From an uncultured Flavobacteriales bacterium (lineage in GTDB: Bacteria; Bacteroidota; Bacteroidia; Flavobacteriales_D; Crocinitomicaceae): DNA of 33,643 nt. The translations under genes were made by a program, and so were the position numbers. Within the stretch, counting starts at the first letter, position 1, and each line of letters opens with the position of its first letter. The notes beneath the pieces are model-generated. The model searched no databases. It saw only the letters and a list, made by a program, of their open reading frames with translations, and was not told where the DNA came from. Shown in pieces: positions 25,332 through 32,915 of this stretch. The DNA is taken from positions 1 to 33,643 of the forward strand of contig CAJWAO010000017.1 of the NCBI GenBank assembly GCA_913020765.1, in the 5' to 3' direction.

Positions 25332-26173
25332 TGTTTGATTTTTGGATCATATTGACAGCTTGCATCATAGCGATAAACTCAAGTTTGCTAGGCAGTTTTT
25401 TGGTACTCAGAAAAATGAGTTTAATTGGTGACGCCCTATCCCACTCAGTTTTACCAGGAATAGTAATTGCATTTCTGATATCAGGAGAGATTAATTCTTT
25501 TTGGATGCTTATAGGTGCTAGTGTCTTTGGGGTTTTTGCCATTCTTATCATCGATTGGTTAAACCGCTTTGGAGGATTTGGCAAGGATAGTGCCATTGGA
25601 ATTATTTATACATTGCTATTCGCAATTGGAATAATACTCATCACATCAATTGCAAAAAATTCAGATATAGATGTTGACTGTGTGCTCTTCGGTGACATAA
25701 ATACTGTTCCGCTTCTTCCAAAGATTCTAGCCATCCCTGTTCCAACATTTAACTTATTAATAATTGCTGTTGTTGTTATACTAACGTTACTATTGGGTTT
25801 AAAAGGTTTTAAGATCAGCACCTTTGATAAAAATCATGCGCAAACCTTGGGGGTTTCAATCACATTTTGGAACTATCTGCTCCTCGGACTTGCAAGCGTT
25901 TCAACAGTATTTAGTTTCGACAGTGTTGGTGCGATCATGGTTATCGGTTTAATCGTCATACCTCCTTCTTTTGCAAATATTATCACAAGAAAGCTATCTC
26001 GATTTCTGATAATTTCTGCATCATTTGCAGTATCTAGTTGCATTCTTGGCCATTGCATAGCCATTTATTTGGATATACCTACAGTTCCAACCATTGGTTT
26101 TTTGATGGGTTTAATTTTAATTTTAACACTTATTTTTCAAACCTTCAACAAAAACTTGCAACAGCATACATGA
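25331..26173 (+). CDS. Metal-ion ABC transporter permease 2 (ABC-3 family, TroD-like)
   Basis: A 280-residue permease, homologous to its upstream neighbour. It has about eight membrane segments, the motif VLRKMSLIGDALSHSVLPGIV (about 25-45) and DSVGAIMVIGLIVIPPSFANI near 200. Two different permease genes after the ATPase is the TroABCD/MntABCD layout of Mn/Zn/Fe importers. It is the last gene: a 6-bp hairpin follows at 26180-26195 and about 250 bases separate it from the next gene. Confidence 0.93.
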   Translation: MFDFWIILTACIIAINSSLLGSFLVLRKMSLIGDALSHSVLPGIVIAFLISGEINSFWMLIGASVFGVFAILIIDWLNRFGGFGKDSAIGIIYTLLFAIGIILITSIAKNSDIDVDCVLFGDINTVPLLPKILAIPVPTFNLLIIAVVVILTLLLGLKGFKISTFDKNHAQTLGVSITFWNYLLLGLASVSTVFSFDSVGAIMVIGLIVIPPSFANIITRKLSRFLIISASFAVSSCILGHCIAIYLDIPTVPTIGFLMGLILILTLIFQTFNKNLQQHT

Positions 26174-26179
26174 GTAAAA

Positions 26180-26200
26180 ATCCTTAAACAAGGATGATTA
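26180..26200 (+). terminator. Weak terminator candidate after the metal importer operon
   Basis: A six-base-pair stem ATCCTT (26180-26185) and AAGGAT (26190-26195) with an AAAC loop, 6 bases after the permease stop. The downstream tract is only GATTATTAAG, so this is a weak terminator at best. The rest of 26196-26419 has no gene that I can support. Confidence 0.3.
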
Positions 26201-26419
26201 TTAAGTAGAACAAGTAAATCCATTCATGATGCAAATAAAGTTAAAACCCAAGATTGAATTAGGAACATTAAAATCAAATCAAAAGACGCTGAATTAGCTC
26301 AAATGAGGACATCTATAATGCGTAGACTTTTTAAAGCGTCTCATGATGTTGTTAATGTTCTGTTAATTTTTTTTTAAGGAAAAGTCTTCTTCGTATTTTG
26401 GTGTAACAAAAAATTTAAA

Positions 26420-26863
26420 ATGAAAAAATTATTTATCCTATCCATTCTATTCATTGGTGCTCTAGCCATGAATGTTAACGCACAAGCTGAAGTTCAAAGT
26501 GGTGCAAAAATCGAGTTCACCAAAGAGGTGCATGACTACGGTAAAATCAAGTACAACGGAGATCCGTATTGTATATTTGAATTTAAAAACACAGGAGATC
26601 AGCCCTTGATTATCTCAAATTCAAAGGGTTCTTGTGGATGTACCGTTCCAACATGGCCAAAAGAACCGATTGCTCCGGGCGCGACAGGGTCGATTAAAGT
26701 TAAGTATGATACGAAAAGACCAGGACCGATCAATAAGAGCGTGACCATTACTTCTAATGCAGTTAATGCCGCTACAAAAGTTTTAAGAATTAAGGGAGAG
26801 GTCGGTCAAGCACCAAAAAGTGGCGCACCGGTTAATAGTTCAGGGGCTCCGGCAAAAATGTAA
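26420..26863 (+). CDS. Exported DUF1573-domain protein (first of tandem pair)
   Basis: A 147-residue protein with a signal peptide (about 1-21, ending NVNAQA). The DUF1573 domain covers about 28-130, with the family pattern EVHDYGKIKYNGD, FEFKNTGDQPLIISNSKGSCGCTVP and IKVKYDTKRPGPINKSVTI. This is an Ig-like fold common in exported Bacteroidota proteins, with no established function. The Cys-Gly-Cys in SCGCTVP is conserved in the family. The C-terminal tail is Ala/Pro/Ser-rich. A TATTTTG, one base short of a standard -7 box, lies 18 bases upstream of the ATG. A strong terminator begins 31 bases after its stop, inside the next gene. Confidence 0.9.
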   Translation: MKKLFILSILFIGALAMNVNAQAEVQSGAKIEFTKEVHDYGKIKYNGDPYCIFEFKNTGDQPLIISNSKGSCGCTVPTWPKEPIAPGATGSIKVKYDTKRPGPINKSVTITSNAVNAATKVLRIKGEVGQAPKSGAPVNSSGAPAKM

Positions 26864-26864
26864 G

Positions 26865-27260
26865 TTGAGAACCACAATTCTGCTATTCATATTTAAAACC
26901 GCCATTGTCATTGGACAATCGGCGGTTTTTTCTGTAAAATATAAAACGATAAAATTCCCACCAACAAAAGAAGGTGAGGTGCTTAAGTTTAGCTACCAGG
27001 TAAAAAATACAGGTAAGGCTCCTTTAGAAATATACTCAGCAGATACAGAATGCTCATGTACCGATGTTATCCTTCCAGCTGATAAAATTCTCCCGGGGCA
27101 ATTTGGGATAATTCAAGTGGTTTTCGATACCAAAGGCAAATACTATTTCCAAAATAGAATCATATACTTGAATACCAATTCCCGGAGAAGAAGAGAACTC
27201 GTAAGATTTAAAGTTTTTATCGAACCTTCACCCGAACGAGAGTTAGAAAAAAATCCTTAG
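26865..27260 (+). CDS. Exported DUF1573-like protein (second of tandem pair), TTG start
   Basis: About 131 residues from a TTG at 26865, one base after the stop of the first DUF1573 gene. This start gives a proper signal peptide (MRTTILLFIFKTAIVIGQS). A GTG at 26820 in frame would prepend a non-hydrophobic stretch and overlap the first gene. The mature part repeats the DUF1573 pattern: VKYKTIKFPPTKEGEVL, YQVKNTGKAPLEIYSADTEC, SCTDV and VVFDTKGKYYFQNRI. It is therefore a diverged paralogue of its neighbour. Codons 11-23 form a strong intrinsic-terminator hairpin, so expression probably depends on readthrough. Its end overlaps the convergent GxGYxYP gene by 4 bases. Confidence 0.75.
   Translation: MRTTILLFIFKTAIVIGQSAVFSVKYKTIKFPPTKEGEVLKFSYQVKNTGKAPLEIYSADTECSCTDVILPADKILPGQFGIIQVVFDTKGKYYFQNRIIYLNTNSRRRRELVRFKVFIEPSPERELEKNP
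26895..26931 (+). terminator. Strong intrinsic terminator inside the signal-peptide codons of the second DUF1573 gene
   Basis: The left arm AAAACCGCCATTGTC (26895-26909), loop ATTG, and right arm GACAAT plus GGCGGTTTT (26914-26929, one bulged C at 26920) form 15 base pairs. The stem ends in a T-run (26926-26931). It is placed as the terminator of the first DUF1573 gene, yet remains fully open in the frame of the second gene. Confidence 0.8.
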
Positions 27261-29086
27261 TCATATTTAAAAACTTTTAAGGCTTTATTTTCGTCTGGCG
27301 TGATAAAGTGCAGCAGATAAGCACCGTCTCGAAGTCCATGTGTATACAAATTTAAAATCCAACCATCTAGGGTTTCTATTTTTTCTAACTCGATGGGGAC
27401 GGATTTGCCGCTCATATCTTCAAGAGAAACAATAAAGTCGTCAGAAAAATAATCTTGAACTCTCAATTGTATTGCCTCATGAAATGGATTCGGAAAGGCC
27501 TCCAAACTCAATTGATTCTGAAATTGAGGTGCGCAAATTGACTTCCTAATTAAAGCAATAAATTCATCAGGTGCCACAACACGAACCCCTTCATCAAGCA
27601 GGTCATTAACATACAACAAACTATCCACCGAATTCGACCAAGCGTGCACAGCAACTAAAGTATATCCTTCAACAGAATATGGGTCTTTACGCGCATTATT
27701 TAGTTTGTGTGCCAAACTTTCACCAGTCTCAAAACCACCCCAGAGATTATATTTTGCGGATACGATTGGCTTTAAACCATAACAATCCATACTTCCTTTC
27801 ATTCTGCTATAATTAGAATAATCATAATAGAACAACCCATCCACCTGTTCTTGCTTAAGGTATTCTTTTAATTCGGGTTGGTAGATAGAATCATTATATG
27901 CATTACCCAGTATATTTACAATACGCAGGTCAGACTTTTCAAGGTATCCATTCATTAATGCGCAAGAGGCTTCGAGCTCAGGAAATAATTCTGGAAAATG
28001 ATACGTGTACCCTGACGGACCAGCAACAAAATAATCTTTACCTGAATTGGTTGAAGCGGCCATCGAATATATTTTAGCCATAACGGTAGGTGCAACCTCA
28101 GAAAGAGATGGAGGAATTGTCCAGCCAATATCCATTAACCCTCTATTTTCTGAACCAAACCAACGACTGTCCTCTGCAAATAAATTGAGCATCCATTGAA
28201 TATTATCACCATCAGACATTAAAAAACAAACCGTATGCGTATTTTCTTCAATTTCTGCTATCGCGGGGCCAACTTGCTGCTTAGTTTGTGCATTAAAATT
28301 TGTAAGTGTGGAAATATTGAACCCCCAATCAGCAGGATGCACTCCAATTGAATATTCAGAGGCTTTCGCCACTGTTTGATACTCATCATCGCCCCATCCA
28401 AATAGAACAGAATTAGGCTCCATATGAGCAAAGGCATTTTCAGTTGTGGTGCTGTGAATATCGTCATATACATGCAGGGCATTGGAAAGGATGGAATAAT
28501 CTCCAAGAAATAAACATTTATCTTCTCTTTGGTAGGTAATAATTCGTTCATTCATCAAGGCAGCATAATTATCTATCACCCACTGCTCATCTTTATCTCG
28601 GACATCTAATATTTGAGTATATCCTTTGCTCTCAATTAAATCTTGCAACTCCGGGGTTACTGCCAGCGCATTAAAGGGGCCACATAATGAATTGGCTACA
28701 TTGCTGGAGTTATCATTCAAATTACATAGAATATAACCGTATACATCCTGGGGTATCAAGGTGAGCGCAGTATCAATATTGCCGTCCATTTCATATGAAA
28801 CATGTACGCTATATTCTTCCTGCAAATCTTGAATCCAAATGGAGCTCCCACTACCCTTATCTCTGTATATTTTAGGTTTCAATTTAGCACACAATCCCTG
28901 AATACTTTGTAAGAGAAGAAGCTCTGAATGTGAAAACAATTCATCGCTAAAAACAAAAAGTGTATCCGGCTGCACACTTGAAGGATAAGGACTATTCTCA
29001 ATCCTATGAATTATAGATTGACCAAAACAATTGAATCCAATCTGTAAAATCGATACCAATAAAATCAATGACTTGAGTAAATTCAA
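27257..29086 (-). CDS. T9SS-exported GxGYxYP-family protein (possible glycoside hydrolase)
   Basis: A 609-residue protein starting at a TTG codon at 29084-29086. A stop lies just upstream in frame and no ATG precedes the signal peptide (about 1-22), so the TTG is well supported. The central part matches the GxGYxYP family: CFLMSDGDNIQWMLNL (around Asp292-Gly-Asp294), GLMDIGWTIPPSLSEVAP and AGPSGYTYHFP (355-365, where the usual motif appears slightly altered). Members are put forward as carbohydrate-active enzymes, but this is not firmly established. The last 80 residues (from LEAFPNPF, 528) form a type A T9SS sorting domain, so the protein should cross the outer membrane and be anchored or released. 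The rny gene is upstream on the same strand. Confidence 0.82.
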   Translation of the reverse strand: MNLLKSLILLVSILQIGFNCFGQSIIHRIENSPYPSSVQPDTLFVFSDELFSHSELLLLQSIQGLCAKLKPKIYRDKGSGSSIWIQDLQEEYSVHVSYEMDGNIDTALTLIPQDVYGYILCNLNDNSSNVANSLCGPFNALAVTPELQDLIESKGYTQILDVRDKDEQWVIDNYAALMNERIITYQREDKCLFLGDYSILSNALHVYDDIHSTTTENAFAHMEPNSVLFGWGDDEYQTVAKASEYSIGVHPADWGFNISTLTNFNAQTKQQVGPAIAEIEENTHTVCFLMSDGDNIQWMLNLFAEDSRWFGSENRGLMDIGWTIPPSLSEVAPTVMAKIYSMAASTNSGKDYFVAGPSGYTYHFPELFPELEASCALMNGYLEKSDLRIVNILGNAYNDSIYQPELKEYLKQEQVDGLFYYDYSNYSRMKGSMDCYGLKPIVSAKYNLWGGFETGESLAHKLNNARKDPYSVEGYTLVAVHAWSNSVDSLLYVNDLLDEGVRVVAPDEFIALIRKSICAPQFQNQLSLEAFPNPFHEAIQLRVQDYFSDDFIVSLEDMSGKSVPIELEKIETLDGWILNLYTHGLRDGAYLLHFITPDENKALKVFKYD

Positions 29087-29129
29087 ATTTTCAAATTATT
29101 TGGTACAATAATATATGAAGTATTCAATT

Positions 29130-30659
29130 TTATTTGGCATAATGAACAGACCTTTTCTCTCGTATTACAGTGATTCGAACCTGACCTGGGTAAGTCATTT
29201 CAGTTTGAATTTTCTCAGAGATTTTAAAGGATAATTCTTCTGCTTTGTTATCTGAAACGCGGTCCGACTCAACCATTACTCTTAATTCTCGGCCAGCCTG
29301 AATTGCATAAGCACTCGCCACACCGTCAAAGGACATTGCCAAAGATTCTAAGTCTTTAATACGCTTCACATAGGCTTCGACGATTTCTCTCCTTGCTCCT
29401 GGCCTAGCGCCTGATACTGCATCACATACCTGAACAATCGGAGATATCAGCGTTGTCATTTCGATCTCATCGTGATGAGCCCCAATTGCATTCAGCACAT
29501 CTGGTTTCTCTCCATACTTTTCAGCAAGCTTCATTCCTAATATAGCGTGTGGTAATTCAGGCTCATCCTCAGGAACTTTACCTATGTCATGTAATAGACC
29601 TGCTCTCTTTGCTATTTTTGGATTCAACCCGAGTTCAGATGCCATCGTTGCGCATAGATTCGCAACTTCTCGAGAATGTTTAAGAAGATTTTGACCATAA
29701 GATGACCTATATTTCATTCTACCAACCATTTTCATGAGCACTGGATGTAATCCATGAATACCTAGATCTATACATGTCCTTTTTCCCGTCTCCACTATTT
29801 CCTCTTCAAGCTTTTTTCCTGTCTTTGAGACAACTTCTTCGATACGGGCCGGATGAATTCTTCCATCGGTCACAAGCTGATGTAGCGCCAAACGAGCAAT
29901 CTCTCTTCTAACTGGATCAAAGCATGAAAGCATGATGGCCTCAGGAGTGTCATCAACAATAATCTCCACACCAGTCGCTGCCTCTAAGGCACGTATATTA
30001 CGCCCTTCACGACCAATAATGCGTCCTTTGATATCATCTGAGTCAATATTAAAAACAGAAACCGCATTTTCAATCGCTTGTTCTGTCGCAACTCGTTGGA
30101 TGGATTGTATTACAATTTTTCGTGCCTCCTTGTTGGCATTCAGTTTGGCTTCTTCTGTGATTTCTTTGATTTTCACCATTGCCTCAGTTTTTGCCTCATC
30201 AACCAACGCTGACATCAACGATTCTTTGGCATCCTCTGCCGACATTCCACTGATTTTTGACAACTCCTGTACTCTTTTTTCTTGGGTCTTGTCTAGCTCT
30301 TTCATTCGAATTTCAAGACCTTTATACTTGACATCAAAATCAGATTTTATTCTTTCAATATTCTTTTCCTTACGTTGAATATCAGAAAGCTTGTGTTCTA
30401 ATTTCTTTTCTTTCGCTTTTGCACGGTCCTCAGTGGATTGAATACGTCTTTCACGTTCTTTAACCTTCGCTTCATGTTCTTGCTTTAGCTTCAAAAACTT
30501 TTCCTTTGCCTTGAAGGCTTTCTCCTTTCTAATTGCCTCAGCCTTCGATTCGGCGTCACCAATGATCTTATCCGCTTTACTTTTAAGGAGTATTTTTTGT
30601 ACAAATATTCCCAATATTAAACCACCAATGAGTCCCCCAATAATATATACTTCTTCCAT
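29130..30659 (-). CDS. rny: Ribonuclease Y
   Basis: A 509-residue RNase Y of usual length. It has an N-terminal membrane anchor (about 5-23), then a long charged coiled coil (about 25-150). The KH domain carries [20 protein letters not shown]. The HD domain shows [10 protein letters not shown], the metal-binding [14 protein letters not shown] and [10 protein letters not shown]. It is an endoribonuclease that starts mRNA decay at the inner membrane. A TAATTGTG element (30665-30672) lies 5 bases before the ATG, but the gene also follows zapA by 38 bases and may be read with it. The coiled-coil gene, zapA and rny form a conserved-looking Bacteroidota cluster. Confidence 0.96.
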   Translation of the reverse strand: MEEVYIIGGLIGGLILGIFVQKILLKSKADKIIGDAESKAEAIRKEKAFKAKEKFLKLKQEHEAKVKERERRIQSTEDRAKAKEKKLEHKLSDIQRKEKNIERIKSDFDVKYKGLEIRMKELDKTQEKRVQELSKISGMSAEDAKESLMSALVDEAKTEAMVKIKEITEEAKLNANKEARKIVIQSIQRVATEQAIENAVSVFNIDSDDIKGRIIGREGRNIRALEAATGVEIIVDDTPEAIMLSCFDPVRREIARLALHQLVTDGRIHPARIEEVVSKTGKKLEEEIVETGKRTCIDLGIHGLHPVLMKMVGRMKYRSSYGQNLLKHSREVANLCATMASELGLNPKIAKRAGLLHDIGKVPEDEPELPHAILGMKLAEKYGEKPDVLNAIGAHHDEIEMTTLISPIVQVCDAVSGARPGARREIVEAYVKRIKDLESLAMSFDGVASAYAIQAGRELRVMVESDRVSDNKAEELSFKISEKIQTEMTYPGQVRITVIREKRSVHYAK

Positions 30660-30697
30660 TCTTACACAATTAAGTTTAATAATTGTGTTACCCTACA

Positions 30698-31000
30698 CTA
30701 TATTTTGTGATTTGCCGCGTCTAGCTGGTCCGAAATAGACTTGAGCGCCTCGTCTATAGGCCCAAGGTCTTGAACAGCTTTATCAGATGATTTCTGATTC
30801 GAATCTTTCTTTATAATCAATTGAAGAGCGGTCATGGCGATCAAATCCTGGGGATCTTTCACGGCATAACTCTTTTTCAGGTGTTCGATGGCAGAATTAA
30901 TATTTTCTACGGCTGATAATACGCCTTGCTTTTCGCTTTCATTAATCGTCAAGGGATAGCTTCTACCTGCTATATTTACTTTTAAAGATATCTTAGCCAT
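30698..31000 (-). CDS. zapA: Cell division protein ZapA
   Basis: A 100-residue ZapA. The short N-terminal strand motif (KISLKVNIAGRSYPLTINES) is followed by a helix (EKQGVLSAVENINSAIEHLK) and a C-terminal coiled coil. It binds and bundles FtsZ filaments at midcell. The gene starts 2 bases after the stop of a small coiled-coil protein, so the two are likely made together. In Escherichia coli, ZapA works with the coiled-coil ZapB; the neighbour here could play that part, though it is not a recognisable homologue. Confidence 0.88.
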   Translation of the reverse strand: MAKISLKVNIAGRSYPLTINESEKQGVLSAVENINSAIEHLKKSYAVKDPQDLIAMTALQLIIKKDSNQKSSDKAVQDLGPIDEALKSISDQLDAANHKI

Positions 31001-31002
31001 TT

Positions 31003-31296
31003 CTATTTTTTAAGCTCTTCTATACAGATTTCAATTTCTTTCACTAGTGCGTCTATCTCTTTGTTTTTTATCTCTATATTCTTAGAGCTAGACTCGGTAA
31101 CATTTTTTTTAGTTGCCGCAATTGTTGATTCTAAATCTTCACGATGCTTGTTGCTTATATTCACAAGCTCAAGGTCTTTATTTCGTAGTGCTTCAGTAAG
31201 ATTTTGATTCTCAATTTTAAGCGCCGATAGGGCTTTGACAAGCACATTTACTTTTTCTGAAATTTCAGAAATGCGATTTTGAATTTGGTCAACCAT
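31003..31296 (-). CDS. Small coiled-coil protein upstream of zapA (possible ZapA partner)
   Basis: A 97-residue protein from the ATG at 31294-31296. The frame is open further upstream to 31365, but that extension would contain a perfect -7 box (31314-31321) and adds an uncharacteristic stretch, so the shorter form is preferred. Almost all of the protein is coiled coil (VDQIQNRISEISEKVNVLVK, LKIENQNLTEALRNKDLELV, NKEIDALVKEIEICIEELKK), with one Cys near the end. It sits 2 bases before zapA. Many Bacteroidota have a similar unnamed coiled-coil gene in this spot. Role in division is inferred from position only. Confidence 0.7.
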   Translation of the reverse strand: MVDQIQNRISEISEKVNVLVKALSALKIENQNLTEALRNKDLELVNISNKHREDLESTIAATKKNVTESSSKNIEIKNKEIDALVKEIEICIEELKK

Positions 31297-31313
31297 TTCA
31301 GACAACTTTACTA

Positions 31314-31321
31314 CAAAGTTA
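31314..31321 (-). promoter_or_regulatory. -7 promoter element of the coiled-coil/zapA genes (TAACTTTG)
   Basis: A perfect TAnnTTTG match on the minus strand, 17 bases before the ATG at 31296, in the gap between tsaB and the coiled-coil gene. It supports the short start of that gene. No TTG at -33 spacing is evident. Confidence 0.5.
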
Positions 31322-31385
31322 AGATTGTAAGTAAATTTTAGCTGCTTAAACAAATTTATTTTCAAAAAAGTAGTTTAATCAACAT

Positions 31386-32048
31386 TTATGAATTGATGCC
31401 AAATGTTTTTAAATAAAGCGGTTTACAATTAGAGAGATGGTCGAAGTTTCGATTCAAATATCTGGTGAGTGCAAGCTTAACTTGACCCTTTGCACTGATT
31501 TTTACAAAAGGATCAAATTCAGCATTTCTATTTTTCCACAGGTCTTGAATCTTTGGAGCACCATCTCCGAAATAAATGAAAGGCTCATCATCGATAAAGG
31601 TATCTTCTTCGATCACCAAAGATTTAAGCTCACGAAGTGCTGAACCATCTGCTTTACAAGTTTTGGTATACACTTCCATTCTTCTTGCATCGAGCATTCC
31701 GCAGATAATACGATCAGGGTATTTAAGTTTTCCTTGAGCCAAAAGGCTGTCCAATGTTGGAATACAAATGATCGGAATCTGTAAGCCCATGCACAGTCCT
31801 TTTGCTGTTGATAATCCTATTCTTAAACCTGTATATGAACCAGGGCCGATTGAAACGGAAATTGCATCTAATTCGGTTGCCAACAGCTTTGCTTCTTTCA
31901 GTGCATCGATGATAAATAATGTCAATGATTCTCCATGAATATACGTATCCGTTTCTTTCTCAACCGCGGACAATACAGAACCACCTTTAGACACAGCGAC
32001 TGAGCACATCTTTGTCGCAGTCTCAATATGTAAAATATGGGGCTGCAT
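31386..32048 (-). CDS. tsaB: tRNA threonylcarbamoyladenosine biosynthesis protein TsaB
   Basis: A 220-residue TsaB. The ASKHA-type nucleotide-binding fold starts with LHIETATKMCSVAVSKGG, and SIGPGSYTGLRIGLSTAKGL (about 66-85) is the diagnostic motif. It is the non-catalytic partner of TsaD (no metal-binding histidine motif is present) in making t6A37 of ANN-reading tRNAs. Its ATG overlaps the stop of the upstream response regulator by one base (TAATG), so they are co-translated, an unusual pairing for tRNA modification. Confidence 0.93.
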   Translation of the reverse strand: MQPHILHIETATKMCSVAVSKGGSVLSAVEKETDTYIHGESLTLFIIDALKEAKLLATELDAISVSIGPGSYTGLRIGLSTAKGLCMGLQIPIICIPTLDSLLAQGKLKYPDRIICGMLDARRMEVYTKTCKADGSALRELKSLVIEEDTFIDDEPFIYFGDGAPKIQDLWKNRNAEFDPFVKISAKGQVKLALTRYLNRNFDHLSNCKPLYLKTFGINS

Positions 32049-32734
32049 TACTCGGGAATCTCAAACTTAAATCCGACACCATGCAAATTTGATATTACAA
32101 TTCTCGGGTCTTCTGCAAAATATTTTCGAAGTTTTGTGATAAAAACGTCAAGACTTCTTCCAACAAAATAATCGTCTTGCCCCCAAACTCCTTTTAAAAT
32201 AATTTCTCGAGAGATCACTTGATTTTTGTACTTATAGAGGAAACGTAAAATCTGAGCCTCCTTTTTAGTTAAGGTTTTTTCTTTACCCGAAATGCTTAAA
32301 ATTTGATTCTCTTTATCGTAGCTATATAAACCAATTTTATATACTTTTTCATCTTCTGTTTGTGCTACTTGCACTCTTCTCAGCAATGCCTTCACCCTAA
32401 GCTGAAATTCCTGTATGCTAAACGGTTTTGTAAGGTAATCATCACCCCCTGCCTCAAAACCAGTAATTTTGTCCTCTGTCATTGATTTTGCGGTGAGAAA
32501 TAGAATAGGGACTTGAGCATTCACTTTTCTAATATCCTTTGCCAAAGAAAAACCGTCAAGTATCGGTAGCATTACGTCTAAAATACACAAATCAAATTCG
32601 CTCTCATTGAATTTAACCAATCCTTCAGAACCATCCTCAGCACAAGTTACATCATAATCTAAAGACTTTAAATGATCTGAAATCACAAGGCCCAAATTCA
32701 CGTCATCTTCTACAAGTAAAATCCTAGTTTTCAT
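32048..32734 (-). CDS. OmpR-family response regulator (RprY-like)
   Basis: A 228-residue regulator. The receiver domain (about 3-118) has the acidic pair Asp10/Asp11, phospho-acceptor Asp53 (LCILDVMLP), Thr81 and Lys103 (LTKP). The C-terminal winged helix (about 130-227) has ISREIILKGVWGQDDYFVGRSLDVFITKLR. It should bind DNA as a dimer after phosphorylation. No kinase is next to it; the unpaired kinase at 14245-15579 is a candidate partner. A TACCTTCG element lies 5 bases before the ATG and an 8-bp palindrome is 6 bases further up. It overlaps tsaB by one base. Confidence 0.94.
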   Translation of the reverse strand: MKTRILLVEDDVNLGLVISDHLKSLDYDVTCAEDGSEGLVKFNESEFDLCILDVMLPILDGFSLAKDIRKVNAQVPILFLTAKSMTEDKITGFEAGGDDYLTKPFSIQEFQLRVKALLRRVQVAQTEDEKVYKIGLYSYDKENQILSISGKEKTLTKKEAQILRFLYKYKNQVISREIILKGVWGQDDYFVGRSLDVFITKLRKYFAEDPRIVISNLHGVGFKFEIPE

Positions 32735-32753
32735 TAAAACGAAGGTACAAAAA

Positions 32754-32776
32754 AAGAGCTCATTTTCAGAGCTCTT
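32754..32776. promoter_or_regulatory. Perfect 8-7-8 inverted repeat between divergent response regulators
   Basis: AAGAGCTC (32754-32761) and GAGCTCTT (32769-32776) with a 7-base spacer. On the minus strand it is followed by TTTTTTTG and could terminate transcripts entering from upstream. It also lies just behind the probable -7 box (TACCTTCG, 32740-32747) of the minus-strand regulator, where an operator would be expected. The sequence does not decide between these two roles. Confidence 0.55.
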
Positions 32777-32903
32777 CTACTAAATCAACCTAACCTACCG
32801 TGTCCTAAAGATAGAGCTTATTTTCTCTGTATCAGCACATTTCAAATTTGATTTATACACATGTTTTACACAATATATCATCTTTAAATAGGCTCGGAAA
32901 TAC

Positions 32904-32911
32904 TATATTTG
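32904..32911 (+). promoter_or_regulatory. -7 promoter element of PhoB-like regulator (TATATTTG), 4 bases before ATG
   Basis: A perfect TAnnTTTG box, followed by TTCT and the ATG at 32916. The geometry is identical to that of pepT and the SirB1-like gene. It predicts a leaderless mRNA. No -33 TTG at usual spacing. Confidence 0.65.
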
Positions 32912-32915
32912 TTCT

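Noticed and set aside
26284-26341. Inverted repeat AGACGCT/AGCGTCT in the gap before the DUF1573 genes
   Set aside because: Only 7-bp arms with a 44-base loop and no T-run; this can occur by chance in AT-rich sequence.
26820-26864. A GTG start upstream for the second DUF1573 gene
   Set aside because: It would place a non-hydrophobic stretch before the signal peptide and overlap the first gene by 44 bases; the TTG at 26865 fits the signal peptide.
31297-31365. Longer N-terminus of the coiled-coil gene before zapA
   Set aside because: The extension contains a perfect -7 promoter box and breaks the coiled-coil pattern; the ATG at 31294-31296 is preferred.
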